A stretch of 64,000 nucleotides of DNA, taken from NCBI GenBank assembly GCA_963457665.1, contig OY735231.1, positions 37,130,802 through 37,194,801 of the forward strand, written 5' to 3'. A program made the position numbers and the translations under genes. Source of the stretch: Thysanoteuthis rhombus. Lineage: Eukaryota; Mollusca; Cephalopoda; Oegopsida; Thysanoteuthidae. The notes below the pieces were generated by a model, which did no database searches, was not told the origin of the DNA, and saw only the letters and a list, made by a program, of their open reading frames with translations. Of the stretch, positions 10,420 to 24,274 are shown piece by piece. Positions within the stretch are counted from its first letter, which is position 1. Every line of letters starts with the position of its first letter.

Positions 10420-13400
10420 GATTTTCCATAAGAGACATAGGTTTTTATCTTTTTTTTTTTTCTTTCAAATCATTTAGGCAAGGCATATAAATATGCACCA
10501 AATAAGCACATCGTTCTTAGAAGTTTTGTTCTATTCAATATCATAAACAGATGATTTCAGAATTGATTAGGATCTATTTTCAATGAAAGATCATTTGTCT
10601 ATATGAAAAGAGAAGAAAAAAAGACAAAAAAGAAAGAAAAAGACAAAATAACAAGAAAAAGACAAAAAAACAAGAAAAGGGCAACAAACAAAATATGTTA
10701 ACAAATCAATCTTTATTTATAAACATTGAGAGGTCAATGTAGTAGAACCAAGTGATTAAACTGAAGGTGTTAATAAAAAAAAGACAGCAGAAAATGAGGT
10801 TAGTTATTTTTGCTTCTCATTTCAACCTAATCTGAATCAAGCCTTTCGGATTTGATGAAGTGTGAAATGAAAGGAGCATCACAGAATTTAAGATGAATTA
10901 TGTTTGACTTGAACTCCAGAAAGATACAGTGGCAGAAAAAGCGTTTTTGTTTGTTTGTTTGGTTTTTTGGGGGGGGGGGGTATTGATTCTACATAATGGT
11001 CATTCTAAGTTTTAAAAAATAAACAAAAATTGAAGAAAAAAAAAATCTACATACAAAATGCAATATATATGTGTGTGTTTGCCATTATAAAGTGGGGGGT
11101 TGAGGTCCAAGAAAGATAACGGTATTACAACTGAGCCACAGTAAAAATTCATCCATTCTAGATTGATAATTTGGGGTCCACCATCCACCTGTATTATAAC
11201 ACAAACCACCCTAATATATATGAATGTATGTGTGCGTGTGTGTGCATGTACATATAACACTTTTCAATGAGCGCACAGATACTACACACTTAATTTTTTA
11301 TTATACATGAGGTCATGAATCAGAAATTTTATTTGGGCAATTTTCAAAATTCATGATTTAAATCTTAATATACAAATATTTTCCTAGACAAATAAGAGCA
11401 TGGTCACTAACTTCAGGCAAATACTTGTATTTGAATGAGACAAAAGTGTAAATCGGCTCACTTGAGCCTGGGTCTATAATTTAGAGAAGAGTCATTAGCA
11501 TTCATAGAGGTTTTTCAGATAATCGAACACCTTGTTTATACAACATTTCAGCCAATCCATTCAACAGCCTTCTTCAGAAATACTACCTAAATGTAAAGAG
11601 GGGACTCAATTTTTTTTTTATAATAACAGTAATGTTTGTAACATGGGCGGGTTTGATCTAAATATACTTTTAACATCGCTTATGCATAAAATATGTCCGG
11701 GAAAAGTTGGAGAGAGATTATGATAAACATGTTACAGCCGTGTATCTAAAACGGAGTCAATTTATGCCGAGTCTTCAAAAGAATTGGAGAAAAAAAAAAA
11801 AAAAGGGAGGCTACCCAGAAAAACATCTTCAAAATAATTTCCCTTGATTTCTTCTCGGTATTCCTGAGAATTTTTGGATTATCTTGTGGATTGATTCTTT
11901 AGCGTAAGTTTTACCGATTCATTATTCAAACCAATGTTAGAAAACGTAAATGCCTTACAACCAATGACAGTGTAAGTATCTATCCTTTGAATTTTAAGTA
12001 TTTTAATCCCAACACTCATGAAATTTCGAATATTCTATATTTGCATATTTTAAACATTTTAAATAAATCGTTATTTAATCTGAACACCTGATTAGTAAAA
12101 GAAAACGGTTCTAAAATATATCTAGATAATTTGGTAAAAGCATTTTCAAAGTAAAATACAAAAAAAAATTTTGGCGGGTGAAAAAATTCAATTGAATTAA
12201 ATAAACTGGGTAACTTAAAATAGTTTGAAAAAATATGAATATGAAAATACGTTGATAGTTTTATACAGACTAAGTAAAATACTATAAGAGTTTTCATTGA
12301 ATTGTTCACTTGAAGCTTCATCTTGGTGTCAAGTCACTTCCAATTTTCAGTCGATAGGTAACAGAAATTGGACTCATTTTAAATAGAATTTCTTTACACA
12401 AGAAACTATCAATAATCCCTATTATCAAGTTTTGGAGATTTTAACAAAGGTTTAATTACATGAAATGAAATTATCAATTGTAGTGTTTCAAAATCCCTCT
12501 CACATATGGGATATTAAAATCATAAGACAAATCTATCAAATTACACAACAGCAAAAGGACCAAGGTAAATTGGTCATGAACAAAAAATGAGGTTATGGAG
12601 AACTAGCATTTTTTTCAAAGACAGCCTCATGATCAACACTGAAGACAATCATTAAAGGTGCTCATAACAGTTCATCATCCCTTCGAAGATTGCTGGGACA
12701 TATATACATATGTTTCTGTGTCTGCTGGGATATATGTGACCAACAAATCTTTTAGAACTATACTGGGACATGAATGTCATGAGAAATAGAGTAAATGAGA
12801 TTTTCCTGGTTCTTACAACTGCACACAATGATGTCATCATAGTATGGAACTCATTCAAAAATTAGTTTGCATTACTTGATTGAACAAAAACAGATATTTA
12901 GGTGAGGTGATATGCTAATTCTGTTCTTCATCTGTCCCCAGATAAATGTCTATTAGGACAGATGTATCCCATATGAAATAGGAAAGAGACTTTGATAAAA
13001 AAAAAAAAATCTTATTAGTAAAAAGATTTCTTCAAACATTGAATAAAATATCAACATATTTTTTGCTTTCTATAAATACCTTTTTGGGTCAACTGAGGCT
13101 TGCACATGTTATTTTACAAAAATCTGAAAGTTGACAATGAATATTTCACTATGATTTGGAGAATCAGTTATGAGGACTATTTAAAAAAAAAAAAAAATTT
13201 AAATATTGTAAGTAGGTTCAGTCTGCCAAAATTTGGGAGATGGAATGAGAGGAGAGAGAATATAGCCTTAAATATGATCATTTACTAACACTACAGAAGA
13301 TCGTCAGGAGAGTTCATGACACATACTGTATGTTAATGGCTTTTACCAGTAAGTCCAATAGATATGTCCCCTTCAGGGAAGAAACTTTGTACCAAAAGGT

Positions 13401-14525
13401 AGATTATGTTTTCATTTCTTTTTCTTCTCTCCCTAGATACTTGGTTTACATAGAGTTCAAGGGAGACAACTATTCCCATGAGTTACTTCCCTTTATTGTA
13501 CACCCATCATAGTGAAAAAAAAAAAATCTAGTAAATTAATTGAAAAAAAAAAATTGATAAAATAAAAAATTAAAAAAATATCGAGCTTGATAGAATGAAA
13601 TGAAAATACTTATTTAGAAATAATAACAGTACAAGTTATGGAATTGTCTTGCAAAATTACTTATGTAAAGTTGTCACGGACTATAAAATTAGTCTGCTGA
13701 ATTTATTTGAACTTTGATCGTGCAATAGATTGGAAATTTAAAAAAAAATTTTTTAATTCTTTCAAAACATTTCATTATTTTTATCACTGGAATAAGAATT
13801 ACTAGCAAAGTTCAACAAAAATGGACATCATTAGGATTTGACTTGTCACTGCTAAATTAACCATCATTTGTAAGTTTCGCATTTAGCGTATTCATTCAAT
13901 TTGTAGCTAAAAATCTGTATTATATTACCCACCAATTTTGACACTGATTTTTTCACATTGTACTCAAGTAAATACCACAATTTTTTTCCCCATATTATGG
14001 TTCATAACAGCTTATAAAGGAATAATCAAATGAATCAGTTATAATCTTGTGAATAAATAAAACTATGATCAGACATTTCATTTCATCATGGATCATATTT
14101 CTATTGAAATCCTATACTACTTTTTTTTTTAAATTATTGTATTTACTTGAGTACAATGAGAGAATACAATATACATCAGGGTCAAAATCGCAGATAACAT
14201 TACAGACGTATAAAAACAAGTTGTAATATAATATATTATTGATTTTTAGTTACAAAAATTATATTTGAGAACACTGTACTTGAGTAATTATGCTTACTAT
14301 AAAACTAACAAATGTTAACTTCTTTGGTAATGATGGGTCAAATACAATCAATTTTTATCAGCTAACTTGTTGAACTTTGCCAAAATAATAATAGGAGCAT
14401 TTTACACTTAAATATGTGTAGAGTTATTCTCCTTTATCAGTTCCATGCACACAGATATATGCCAACAAGTACAACAAATATGTTTAACAGAGACTATGAC
14501 CAAAATTTTTTTTAATTTAAAAATT
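10420..14525. other. Non-coding intergenic stretch with low-complexity tracts
   Basis: Apart from the minisatellite at 10608-10688, the stretch holds homopolymer runs (G11 near 10970, A runs near 11795 and 13190) and short TA/TG tracts. No exon-like frame or element ends were recognised. Short open frames near 12016-12321 are AT-rich and unremarkable. Confidence 0.45.
10608..10688. repeat. A-rich minisatellite (AAGAAAAAGACAAAA units)
   Basis: The motif AAGAAAAAGACAAAA and close variants repeat about four times at 15-18-base spacing. Confidence 0.7.
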
Positions 14526-14529
14526 AAAA

Positions 14530-14885
14530 AAAAAAAAAAAAACAGGACTATAGAAAGTAGACCACTACATTAGCCTGGGACAACGAATCTCCATGAGATC
14601 CTAAAAAGAGGAAGAAATCAAACAGAAAAAAACATTTTAAGAAATAAAACAGGAACCCATTAGAAAACTCAAATGGCAATGAGCAAGCCATGTTGCAAAA
14701 ATGTTAGACAACCACTGGACATCATAACTCACAATGTGGTGGACAGGAAAAAGGATGGTGTGATGATTTAGACTGGTTCATGAGTTATTGGCGCTGTTCT
14801 GCCATGATAGAAAGATCTGGCAAATCTCTGGGAAGGTCAATGTTCAACAATGGACATAAAAAGGCTTCTGATAATGATGACATCG
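14530..14885 (+). mobile_element. RTE-like 3' fragment, plus strand
   Basis: A decayed frame reads LGQRISMRS-like sequence, then KLKWQ*ASHVAKMLDNHWTS. It matches the copy at 30600-30715, where the same part reads [18 protein letters not shown]. It ends in GATAATGATGACATC, a short GAT-type tail. Stops and frameshifts show that it is dead. Confidence 0.75.
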
Positions 14886-14889
14886 GAAG

Positions 14890-16932
14890 TTGAATGTGAT
14901 AACAATACTAATCAAAGGAAATACTCATCAGATAATACAATTAAGTGATTACAATCAGTTAATGACCAAGTACTTGATGAAAGATTTAAACGAATGACTT
15001 GCAAGGCAGATTTGGCTATGAATAAATTGCTTGAAAATAACCTTTAATCTAACTCACTGACTTAATTTTGATCAATTCAATTTAGTCTATGCCTTCAAGT
15101 TGTTGAATTTTTTCCAAGATATTTTTCTAAAACTCAAACCTTGAAACTATCAATTTTACTATGGTAAACCTACAATGCTAGGATAATCTTCACTTTAAGA
15201 TGCTATTTTTCCTCATCTTCAGAAACCTCATCTCACTTTGATTAATTACAGAAATATTTCAATATGTTAAAGTAATTTTCAGTTTGAAGAAGTTGAGAAA
15301 GGCAAAGTTTATTTCTAACATATTCATTATGGCACCAGACTTGCAGTATCCGATTAAGTGGAACATGTCAAGATCACAAATTTTGGTCCCTATAGCTTTT
15401 GAACAGATTAGCATAAAGAGAAAAAATTACACACATTTGATTGTTTTTGCACAATTGGTCCTACTAAGTGGCTATTCCCAGTAACCAAATGTTCCATTTC
15501 TCCAGAATCCAATATAGTTTATAAATTCCACATGTAATGATATATGTAAAGCCCACTAATCTGAGGACTTGAGAAATGAATAAGACAAAATATTCAGATT
15601 AACTTAGTTTATATAACAAAAGTTGTACATCAACAATAAATAAACCAAAATATCTGCAGTATTCCTCCATCTCTTCCTCTTGTCTGTATATATTTTTCTT
15701 CTTTCTTCCAAGTCTGCAATGATCCACTTACCAGCTTTGCTTCTGAATTGTGATGATGCAGCAGCAAGATGACTAAATAACCAAGAATGGTAACAAGTTT
15801 CTTTCATGTGCATAGCAGAAGAAAAGATAGCAATGTTTAACTTGTCCAGCAACTTCCATGATTCCTCAGTGCCAGACACCAACACTTTGGTACATTTTTT
15901 TTAAAGTCATTTTTGCATCAAATTTTTTTGTCAGTCCCCACCCCACCCTGGTTAAATTTTCATCAACTTATTTCATTTTTTTTTTTTCAATTTTGTGATG
16001 TGCTGAATTATACTTTATTTTCAGCTCATTCTTTTTATCATTATTTCGAACTAAATAGATTTTAGCCTGATCCATGATTAACTAATGAAAAGAAATTATG
16101 TAATTCAAGAACTATTTAAGGGACACTAATATGTAATTTATTTACCACAATTTGATTTTATTGAATTTAAAATCATGCATCAAGCATACGAGCAAATAGC
16201 AATTAAAACGGAAGAATCATAGATATTCAACAGAGAATTGCTGAAGGTAGCTATGAATGTCATATGTGAAAAATATAACTGCTGTTTGTTTATGTAATTA
16301 ATGACAGACAATATTTACCACATTTGACAGCATACAAAACACTCCTTTATTGCAAACATACTATTCATTGTCCAGTCCGACATTGGCTAGAACTTGAGGA
16401 GTTTTTTTAAAAGTGGGTGATAATTGAAAGGAATTCAAAGAAATGATTTTTTTCTTATTACTCTCTGCTGAAATAAGGATGTGGGGGTTTTATATTCTAT
16501 CAAATACGGTAATAACTTTTCAAGTGCATGTGTGAGCACATTTGTGCTTAATGCAAAAGTTAATCAAAATCGATGTTATTTTGAAAAATTAAATTTAAAA
16601 TATTCTTGAGATTCAGCATAAGATTCTAAAAACTTCAGGAAAATCAAAAAGGCAAGTAAATTGGAGAAAGAAAAAAAATTTTTTTAAATCAGTTTTTGTT
16701 ATACTAATAGTTTTTTTTTTTTACTAACTAGATGTAATAATGAACTGTTTAAAATGTTTTGAAACTTTTATAACAAGCAATAACTATTGGTTCCTATATG
16801 ATGAAGTTACCTTTCAAGATATACATGACAAAACTAAGATATAAAAAAAAAAATTAAAAAAAAACATACATCAAGACTAAATGCATAGCATGAGTGTGTG
16901 TATGTATATATATGTGAACAACACACACACAC

Positions 16933-16996
<64 letters not shown>

Positions 16997-19900
16997 TAAA
17001 GAATAAAAGATTATGTTTTAATAGGCAGGATATTTCTTTTTTTTTTTCAAATAAAAAAATGTACGAACTCAATCACATAACTTGATTATCTACATTGAAA
17101 CATTATCATCAGACACAACAATGGCAAAAGTTTGCATCTGTTTTAATTGACAGAAGGGTACTACATTAAAAAAATAAATAAAATGAAGTATTTGAGAAAT
17201 GCAATCAAGTTACATCATGCTCAATATGAAAGAAAAAAAAAAGAAAAGAAAAAAAAGGGAAACAAATTATCTTATAATCAATTAGAAAAGGGGTTAAGAT
17301 ATACACAGGACCTTCATGACAATGTAGTTCAAATTTTACGCCTATTAAAATAATTTTTCTCCCATTCTTTCCTCCCAACACAATTCTTTTCCATTTGATA
17401 CATGCACATATAGCAGACAATGACATTATCTCTTCTGCTCGTTTTTTTTTCTCTTCATGACAAAGTATATAAAGATGTTATTTTGAATAAATAACACAGG
17501 ATGAGTACCCCCATCTCCACAATTTAAAAATTCAAATCAATATATTCTAAAATTTTCATCCAATCAAGAATCAATCCAAAGACAATCCTCTTATTATTTA
17601 CTTATATAAGGAACAGTGTCATATTTTTTTCCTCTGTCCATAATAATGGACTTTGTCCACTTCAAGGTAACCATTTTGCTGATGAAGATTTTTCTTATTC
17701 ACCATTTGAAACAAATTTAGTATATTCTTTTCTATAAAAAAAAAATAAAAATAAAAAATAACTCATTTATATTATAAGGATCTGACTGCTGTAAGTTGGT
17801 TTGTAACCATAACACAGCTAAAGCGCTACATCGTAGCACAATTTTGAATAGCCCAATACCATGCTCGGAGAATGAAGAAATTTTCAGCCAAATTTGGTCA
17901 CCGGCTTTTGAGTAATTTAGATAAGTATAAATTGACAAAAGAAAGGGGGGGGGGCTTGTCCAAGGGAGGTAATCCCAGGTCAATTGACTGCTAATTACAG
18001 ATCATAATAAAGTAAAAGAAATAAGCAAATAATTATAATATAAATTCTACAGAATTTGAAGTGATTTGACATCAACCTTAAAGGTCACCAAAGCAGCTTT
18101 TAAGTGAGTATTGAAAGAAAAAAAAAAAAAAAAAAATGAAAATAATTAAAAATAAACATGAACCAAAATACAATAGGCTACACTTTACTAATATTATGGT
18201 TTCTATTTTGTAACTATAACATATTTTTTCATTTTTTTTTTTTTTTTTTTCATTTTGTTTAGGATGGAAAGAAATAAAATATGTAATGATGATTATGACT
18301 GATGGAAACAGTGGAAAATTGTTAAACTACTTCAAAAATTGGGTGGATTGGATAAATCAACTCTTTGAGGCACATTTCTTTTTCTTCCACTTCGAACTAC
18401 TCCTCCAACATCTTTTGATCAGTTTGGGTACTGAACAAAATGGTGGGACAGAATATAAATGTCTGTGCTCTTACATATATGAAGAAAAAAAGAAGTGGTA
18501 TCAAAAATGACCCACCACACAGATATCAGCATTTCAAAAGTGGGTTGAAATTTAACCCACAATGCTTCAAAGAGTTTAAGAGCAACGCTTAACATATTTC
18601 CTGTTGAGCATTGCAAATGTTAAGTGTTCACTACTAATAAGATTCCCATGTCTTACATCTGGGAGAGGAAAATATCGAAATCAAATTTCATGGGGGGAGA
18701 TTTTGTGTCATACATTTTTACATGCTAAAAAATATTAAATGCAGATAAAAGTTCATTCAACTTTTCATAAAAATAAAACTTTCAAAAAATCCAGGTGGGG
18801 AAAAATGCAGAACATGACTGCCTAGTGAGCCCACCCCTCATCCCCCCTGAAAAATAGCCACCATTTTGAAAAGGATTAAATTTCCTTTCAAAAAAGTACT
18901 AAGAGCAAAGAGAGAGGGCATGAATACATTGATAGCTATAACTAAAATAGGCAGGAAGATAGACAAGTATTATCACAGATAGGAATTATGTCGTTTTTTA
19001 TTGTGTTTTTTTTGTGTTTTTTTTTTCAATTCTTAGAGCCAAAATCCAAACAGACTTTTTTCTATTTGATATGTGTTTGGTGAATATAGCTTCTTTCTTT
19101 CAAAATACTCTTTCCAACACTCACTCCCTGAAATACAGACACATAAATGAAATTCTAATAATTAAATTATAATTGAAAATCCAAGATTTGAATCCTCCTC
19201 AGAAAGCTATAGGACACCTAACAAAACACTAACCGGCTTGTTGATGCACCAAGCTTTTAGCTCGAACACAAACCCTATGTCAATATTACGAAGGGAGGTA
19301 AACACAAAAAAGTTTTTCTTGTGTTGAGATTGAACTGATTACCAGTCCAACAAGGCACACAATGCCACAACCTGCAGCCCAGATGGAAGACATGTTAGAG
19401 ATTCTTAAAATCTAACAAAAAATAATTCAATTAAAAAGATTATTTCATCTTTATAGATTTAAAGAAATTTTTGGATAAATGAATAGTATTCAATTGGGCA
19501 AATATTATTTAAAGCGATAATTTTTATTGCATCTAATGATGAAGTTGAAAACAATCTTTCAAGAATTGCAGGATGCAGTGGCAAGCCAACAATGTTCCTA
19601 GAAACACTGCTTATTTAATGGAGGGGTGTAGTAAGAATTTTGTGGTTTCCAAGAAGAATGTTGACGGAATCAACAGTAAAAATTATAGGAAATGCTCATT
19701 CCAAAAAGATAGTAATTTGTTAAAAATGATATTTTGAAAGAGGAGTTAATATATTTTCTTCAGGCAAGATATAAAGAGAAACGGGTAGTTTTAGTGGGGA
19801 CAGGGGAACCCAATAAACAAGATTTTGTATCTACTTCCCCAGAAGTCAAATCTATTAATGAAAAAGTTTAAGCACAACCTGGTTGACATTGTCCCCACTT

Positions 19901-20450
19901 TTAACTGCAGTCTCTTTTCAAGAAAAAATGTGAAGGACATTTATGTAAAAACTATAAAGAATACAAAAAAAAACATTTAAGGAAATATGCCTACTTTGAA
20001 TAAAAGTTTTTCAGACATTAATCTGTTTTCAATTCAGAGATGTTGAAATTGTGAAATGAATTATTCCTTTTGCTTCAAAAACAAATACTAAAATAAAAAT
20101 AAAACATTGACCTCTATTTTTTTTTCATTTATTTCAGAACAAAATTATTAATTTCTTAGGCAGTAAGCTCCCTAAAATGACTTCTATCTAAATGGCAAAG
20201 TAGGTCAGCTGCTGGATGAATGGAGACAAAAATAACTTTAAAAAATATATAAAATTCTAATATTTTTAAATGGAAATCTTATATCTAATAAATAAAAATT
20301 TTTTTTTTATCTTTTCAATTATTTAAAAGTATAACCTTTTTTAAATTTTTCTTCATAAAAAATCTAAAATGATAAAGTCAAAATAAAATAAATTTATGAA
20401 CTTTTCAATTAAGATATATAATAACATCAACATTAAAGCATATCTTTCAT
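14890..20450. other. Non-coding intergenic stretch
   Basis: The stretch is AT-rich with A/T runs. A minus-strand open frame at 15604-15885 (93 codons) has an acceptor-like AG upstream and an internal GTAAGT, but its product resembles nothing I know. Near 19786-19907 two arms (TTTAGTGGGGACA and TGTCCCCACTTTTAA) form a short inverted repeat. No other structure was recognised. Confidence 0.4.
16937..16991. repeat. (TA)n microsatellite with flanking (CA)n
   Basis: About 55 bases of TA dinucleotide follow a short CA tract. The open frames over it (YIYIYI) are artefacts. Confidence 0.95.
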
Positions 20451-20666
20451 TACAATATATGCCGGTATATATGACAAACATTTAATCTTTTTTTTTTTCA
20501 AATTATGCAAATATTACATTGCATCCAATATGCTGGTATTATGACTAGTGGGGTCATCTACCGAAGCTCAATATGGACACTTATGGGGCTTGGATGAGTT
20601 GCAGTTAGTGGTAGTCCTCCAAATAATCTTGTAAACCATCCGTCACAGAGTCCGGCATATACGGTA
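20451..20666. mobile_element. Short TIR element (TACCGTATATGCCGG family), copy 1
   Basis: The element starts TACAATATATGCCGGTATAT and ends CCGGCATATACGGTA, the inverse of TACCGTATATGCCGG. Its body shares about 160 bases with the copy at 21126: GCATCCAAT, GGTCATCTACYGAAGCTC, GGATGAGTTGCAGT and GGTAGTCCTCCAAATA. It is non-coding and about 216 bp. Confidence 0.8.
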
Positions 20667-21125
20667 GATGATTTTCAAAAAGACAATTATTTCTCCGATC
20701 TAATCATGAAGCATATACACTGTATTACTTAAAAACAAGCCTATTACACTCTACAAAGAGTAAAGTGACAGAGCAAAGTAAACTTCACATCAGCAAAATA
20801 ATTTTCTACAGGTTATTTTGAAAGTCAAGTTTCTGGAGTGAGTGAAATATGGAAATGAAATAGCAATACAATTTTAATTTAGTTTCCTGAACAGATAATT
20901 TTGAGGTAATAAACTGCTTAAGCATAATTTAACTAATCATTAATATTAATGAAAATCATTAAAAAATTTATACTCACAAGAACGAACTGTATATATACAC
21001 AAACCGATTCTTTTTTTCTATTTTATATTATATATATATGTATATATATATATATTTTTTCAAGATTGCTTAAGCATATTTCCCTGTAATTTATAGGATT
21101 ACAAATATTAAACTGTTTACTAAAA

Positions 21126-21336
21126 TACCGTATATGCCAGTATATAAGTCATTTAATTTTTTATTTTTTCTAAATTATCGAATACTACAGTGCATCCAAT
21201 GCACTGATATCATGACAAGTGGGTCATCTACTGAAGCTCGATACGGACAGTTGCAGGGCATGGATGAGTTGCAGTGAGCGGTAGTCCTCCAAATACCCTT
21301 TTGAACCATTAGTCTTATAGTCCGGCATATACGGTA
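21126..21336. mobile_element. Short TIR element (TACCGTATATGCCGG family), copy 2
   Basis: It begins TACCGTATATGCCAG and ends CCGGCATATACGGTA, giving near-perfect 15-bp terminal inverted repeats. It is in the same orientation as the copy 675 bp upstream. Palindromic TA at both ends would fit a TA target duplication. The two copies differ by scattered substitutions. Confidence 0.8.
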
Positions 21337-21389
21337 AATACCAGTTGTACACTCATAAAACATTTGTGCTGTATGCCACACATACACAC

Positions 21390-21720
21390 AAGAACTATTC
21401 TTGGCTTGGCTTGGCGTCGCGAACAAAGATTTAGGAGGGTTTTCCACGTTTGTTGCAGGTCCCAATAAATGATTATCCCTACTAAAAAGATCTCATGGGA
21501 TGATAAGCTACTAGTAAGGGCTGAAACGTGGACCAAGAAACAGCACACGCATACTGAATATAAATTTGACACACTGGCTTTTCAAGTGACACTAGCATCT
21601 TTTTAAGCTGTGGGTGATTTTGGCATTTCCTATCGGATGGTAATCAGGTGACAAGAACCCCCAAGACATTATTTCCCATTCTGGACTGTTTATGGAAAGC
21701 AAGTAAGTAAAATCTGCTGT
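21390..21720. repeat. Dispersed repeat also present near 54790
   Basis: The phrase AACAAAGATTTAGGAGGGTTTTCCACG with GTTGCAGGTCCC near 21420-21465 recurs as ACAAAGATTTAAGAAGGTTTACCATG with TTGCAGGCC near 54803-54845. No coding capacity is visible. Confidence 0.45.
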
Positions 21721-21739
21721 CCAAAGAGGTTGGGACAAA

Positions 21740-23300
21740 TCAAGATTGGGAGTCCAGTGCAGTTGATATTGAAGGCACAGGTATGGTGCAAGGCAGGAAA
21801 ATGAGAGAGAAAGATTTGAAGAAAAAAAAAGAAAGAAAAAAAAAAAGAAGATTGGCGGGGAAAGAAAAAAATGGGCAGAGGAATCAGAGAGCCTGATGTG
21901 TCAAATCTTCATCCAATTAGGTCAAAAGATGGTGAAGCATCCATGGTGTAAAACTGCACTGAGTTACCACCAGGTGTTGTTAATTGTCAGGTCTCTAAAG
22001 CCTTGTCGGGTTCCTTCTTCAGCATATACCTTCCTCACAACAAAACTGCATGGAAATCATCAGAACCTGGAATGGACTGCTGTCTTCATCATGGCTGTCT
22101 AATCTTTAGGAATCTCTAGGAAGACACAAGAGTGTATAAAGAAGACTGTTAATTTTCATAGAAGCTGACCACTAATCTATCAGCATTACATACAAAGCCA
22201 TAATTAACTACAGTCCAATACTTTAAAGATAAGATCTAACGCAAATAGATAAAAATGCAGAGGTTAGTAAAGTTAGGTTTTTTTTTGTTTTTTTTTAATT
22301 TTTAGCAGTCAGATAATTATGGATAAGTTAATTACTATATCATTTTAAATTTATAGGTAAACATTTTTCATTAGATATACATAAAATTATGAAATCATGT
22401 TGGCATTTCAATGTTTTTATGTAATATTGGGAAAATTCAGTCAAATTATAATTGCATACTTCCAAAATCATCATCACCACTACAACTACTATCCAACAAT
22501 CATAATTCCAACATGGCCACCAGTTCCCCTCTCTAAATTCTTGTTCAATAACATTTTTAATTTTTAGAAATTCCCCTCAGTAGTTTCAAATTATTCTTAC
22601 AGTTATTGCTCACTGACTCTTCTAGTGGAATCTCTTATTATCATAAGGGTGTAGACAAGAATACATTCAGTACAGTGTGCGACAAATATAAAACTTGGGG
22701 ACAGTCCTCACTATCTATTTATTGTGCTTCTACTTAATCCTATCAGCTCTCATCCAAGGATGCCAACTTGTCTCTTTCCATGAACCTCACAGCAAAAAAG
22801 CATATGTATAGATATGTGTATGTGTGTGTTGTGGTGACTACACTCTGATCCCAGGCAAAAGTATCAGGGAGTGACACTTTGATCTTAGGCAGTGTATAAA
22901 TACTAAAATCTGATCCTAGCCAGAGCCCACAGATACTGATTCGAGGCAAAAGTGCAGTTCCATATGTGAATGATCATGTCATTTTTTAAGAGTACTATGC
23001 CAATAAAAAAAATTAAACATTTTCTTACACCCATTATACTGAAAATGTGCCTGATTGTCAAGTCTGAAATTACTTACTCAAGAATAAGGTATGAGCAGGT
23101 GAATTATACAATATGAAAAAATGAACTCGTACTTGCATTGTTATGTCCCATACTTGTCAAGGTAGGGAGTGTGTATATATTCTTTATAGAATCTGAAATG
23201 CTAATGTGTTTGGGGGAGAAAAAAAATATTAGCAATTCCTCCAATCCAATTCAAAATAATTCATCAGGTAAAAGTTGAAAGAGTCATTGACAATAGAACA
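21740..23300. other. Non-coding intergenic stretch
   Basis: I recognise no gene. Between about 22825 and 22945 the phrase CTGATCC or TTGATCTTAGGCA recurs (TCTGATCCCAGGCAAAAGT, TTTGATCTTAGGCAGTG, TCTGATCCTAGCCAG) at roughly 40-base spacing, a small degenerate tandem. Confidence 0.4.
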
Positions 23301-23302
23301 AT

Positions 23303-23506
23303 AACATATTTGATGGCATATAAGACATTTACATCACCTAAAAGGGAATATTTTTCCTTTTAAATGCATTTCCTTGTATTTTCCTCATTTAGTTTTTCAA
23401 CTCCTCACCAAGTTCTGGCCAATGTGGGTCTGAACCTCAAAGGTTATGTTCATCATTCGAGCTATTTGCGAGGAGAGAGGGACTTATATGTCGTCGAATA
23501 CAGTAT
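23303..23506. mobile_element. Short TIR element (CATATAAGAC family), copy 1
   Basis: The left end reads ATATTTGATGGCATATAAGAC and the right end, inverted, reads TACTGTATTCGACGACATATAAGTC, so the ends are imperfect inverted repeats. The interior shares TTCAACTCC, AAGTTCTGGCCAAT and GGGTCTGAACC-like phrases with the copy at 23873. Confidence 0.65.
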
Positions 23507-23589
23507 ATTCCAGTGTACCATAACAGATTATATACACATTGATAGAATCATAAAATTATATATTATTAGTAAAAAATATACATGCTAAC

Positions 23590-23700
23590 ATATCAATCAA
23601 TAGTAGAATCATTAAGGTACCTGTCATAGTGAAACGATCAGCAAGTTACTCTCACAGGCCATTGCTAGAGAGTTCGATCCTCACTGTGCTCAACTATAAT
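23590..23700 (+). repeat. tRNA-like SINE fragment
   Basis: The segment contains GAGTTCGATCCTCACTGTGC, a good tRNA box B, downstream of a weak box A-like stretch (TAGTGAAACGATCAGC). It does not fold into a convincing intact tRNA by eye, so it is called a SINE fragment. Confidence 0.4.
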
Positions 23701-23872
23701 GAGAGCAAGCCAGATAAGCTTAGTAAATATCTACATACTAGACTACTACACATCATATTATGAACCGTATAGTTTTTCATTAGACTATCAAGAATTATAT
23801 TTTTCTACAAAATCAGCTTCATTTACACTTTAAGGGTGCTCCTTAGATTCCAGGTAAAGAGTGAAAATATAT

Positions 23873-24082
23873 ATCATATTTAATGGTAGATAAGACCCCT
23901 CCCTCTATTTCAACGGGGAATATCAAGAAAAGTGCATTTCCCTTAAACCCTCTCATTTATCACCCAGTTTTTTTTTATCTCTTCAAGTTCTGGCCAATAA
24001 GGGGCTCAATAATGAAGGTACCATCCCATTTTTTTTCCTTAAAAAATGGCGCAAAAGGTAGTCTTAGATGTAAAATACAGCA
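23873..24082. mobile_element. Short TIR element (CATATAAGAC family), copy 2
   Basis: It begins TCATATTTAATGGTAGATAAG and ends GTCTTAGATGTAAAATACAGC. The body holds TTTATCACCCAGTTTTT and AAGTTCTGGCCAAT, shared with copies 1 and 3 (39588). It is non-coding. Confidence 0.65.
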
Positions 24083-24274
24083 TAACAGACCATAACAATA
24101 CCGCAAGGATTAATTTGATTTGGAACAGCCTTTCATTGAGCAAGTAAAAAGAATGCAGGTTTCACAAAAGATTTTGATCATCAATGGTAACTGCAAAAAA
24201 GGCATCCTTGTTGTGTATAACTTGATTTGATCCAAGTAAATCAAAATTGATGTGATTTTTTATCATTCCTGTAG

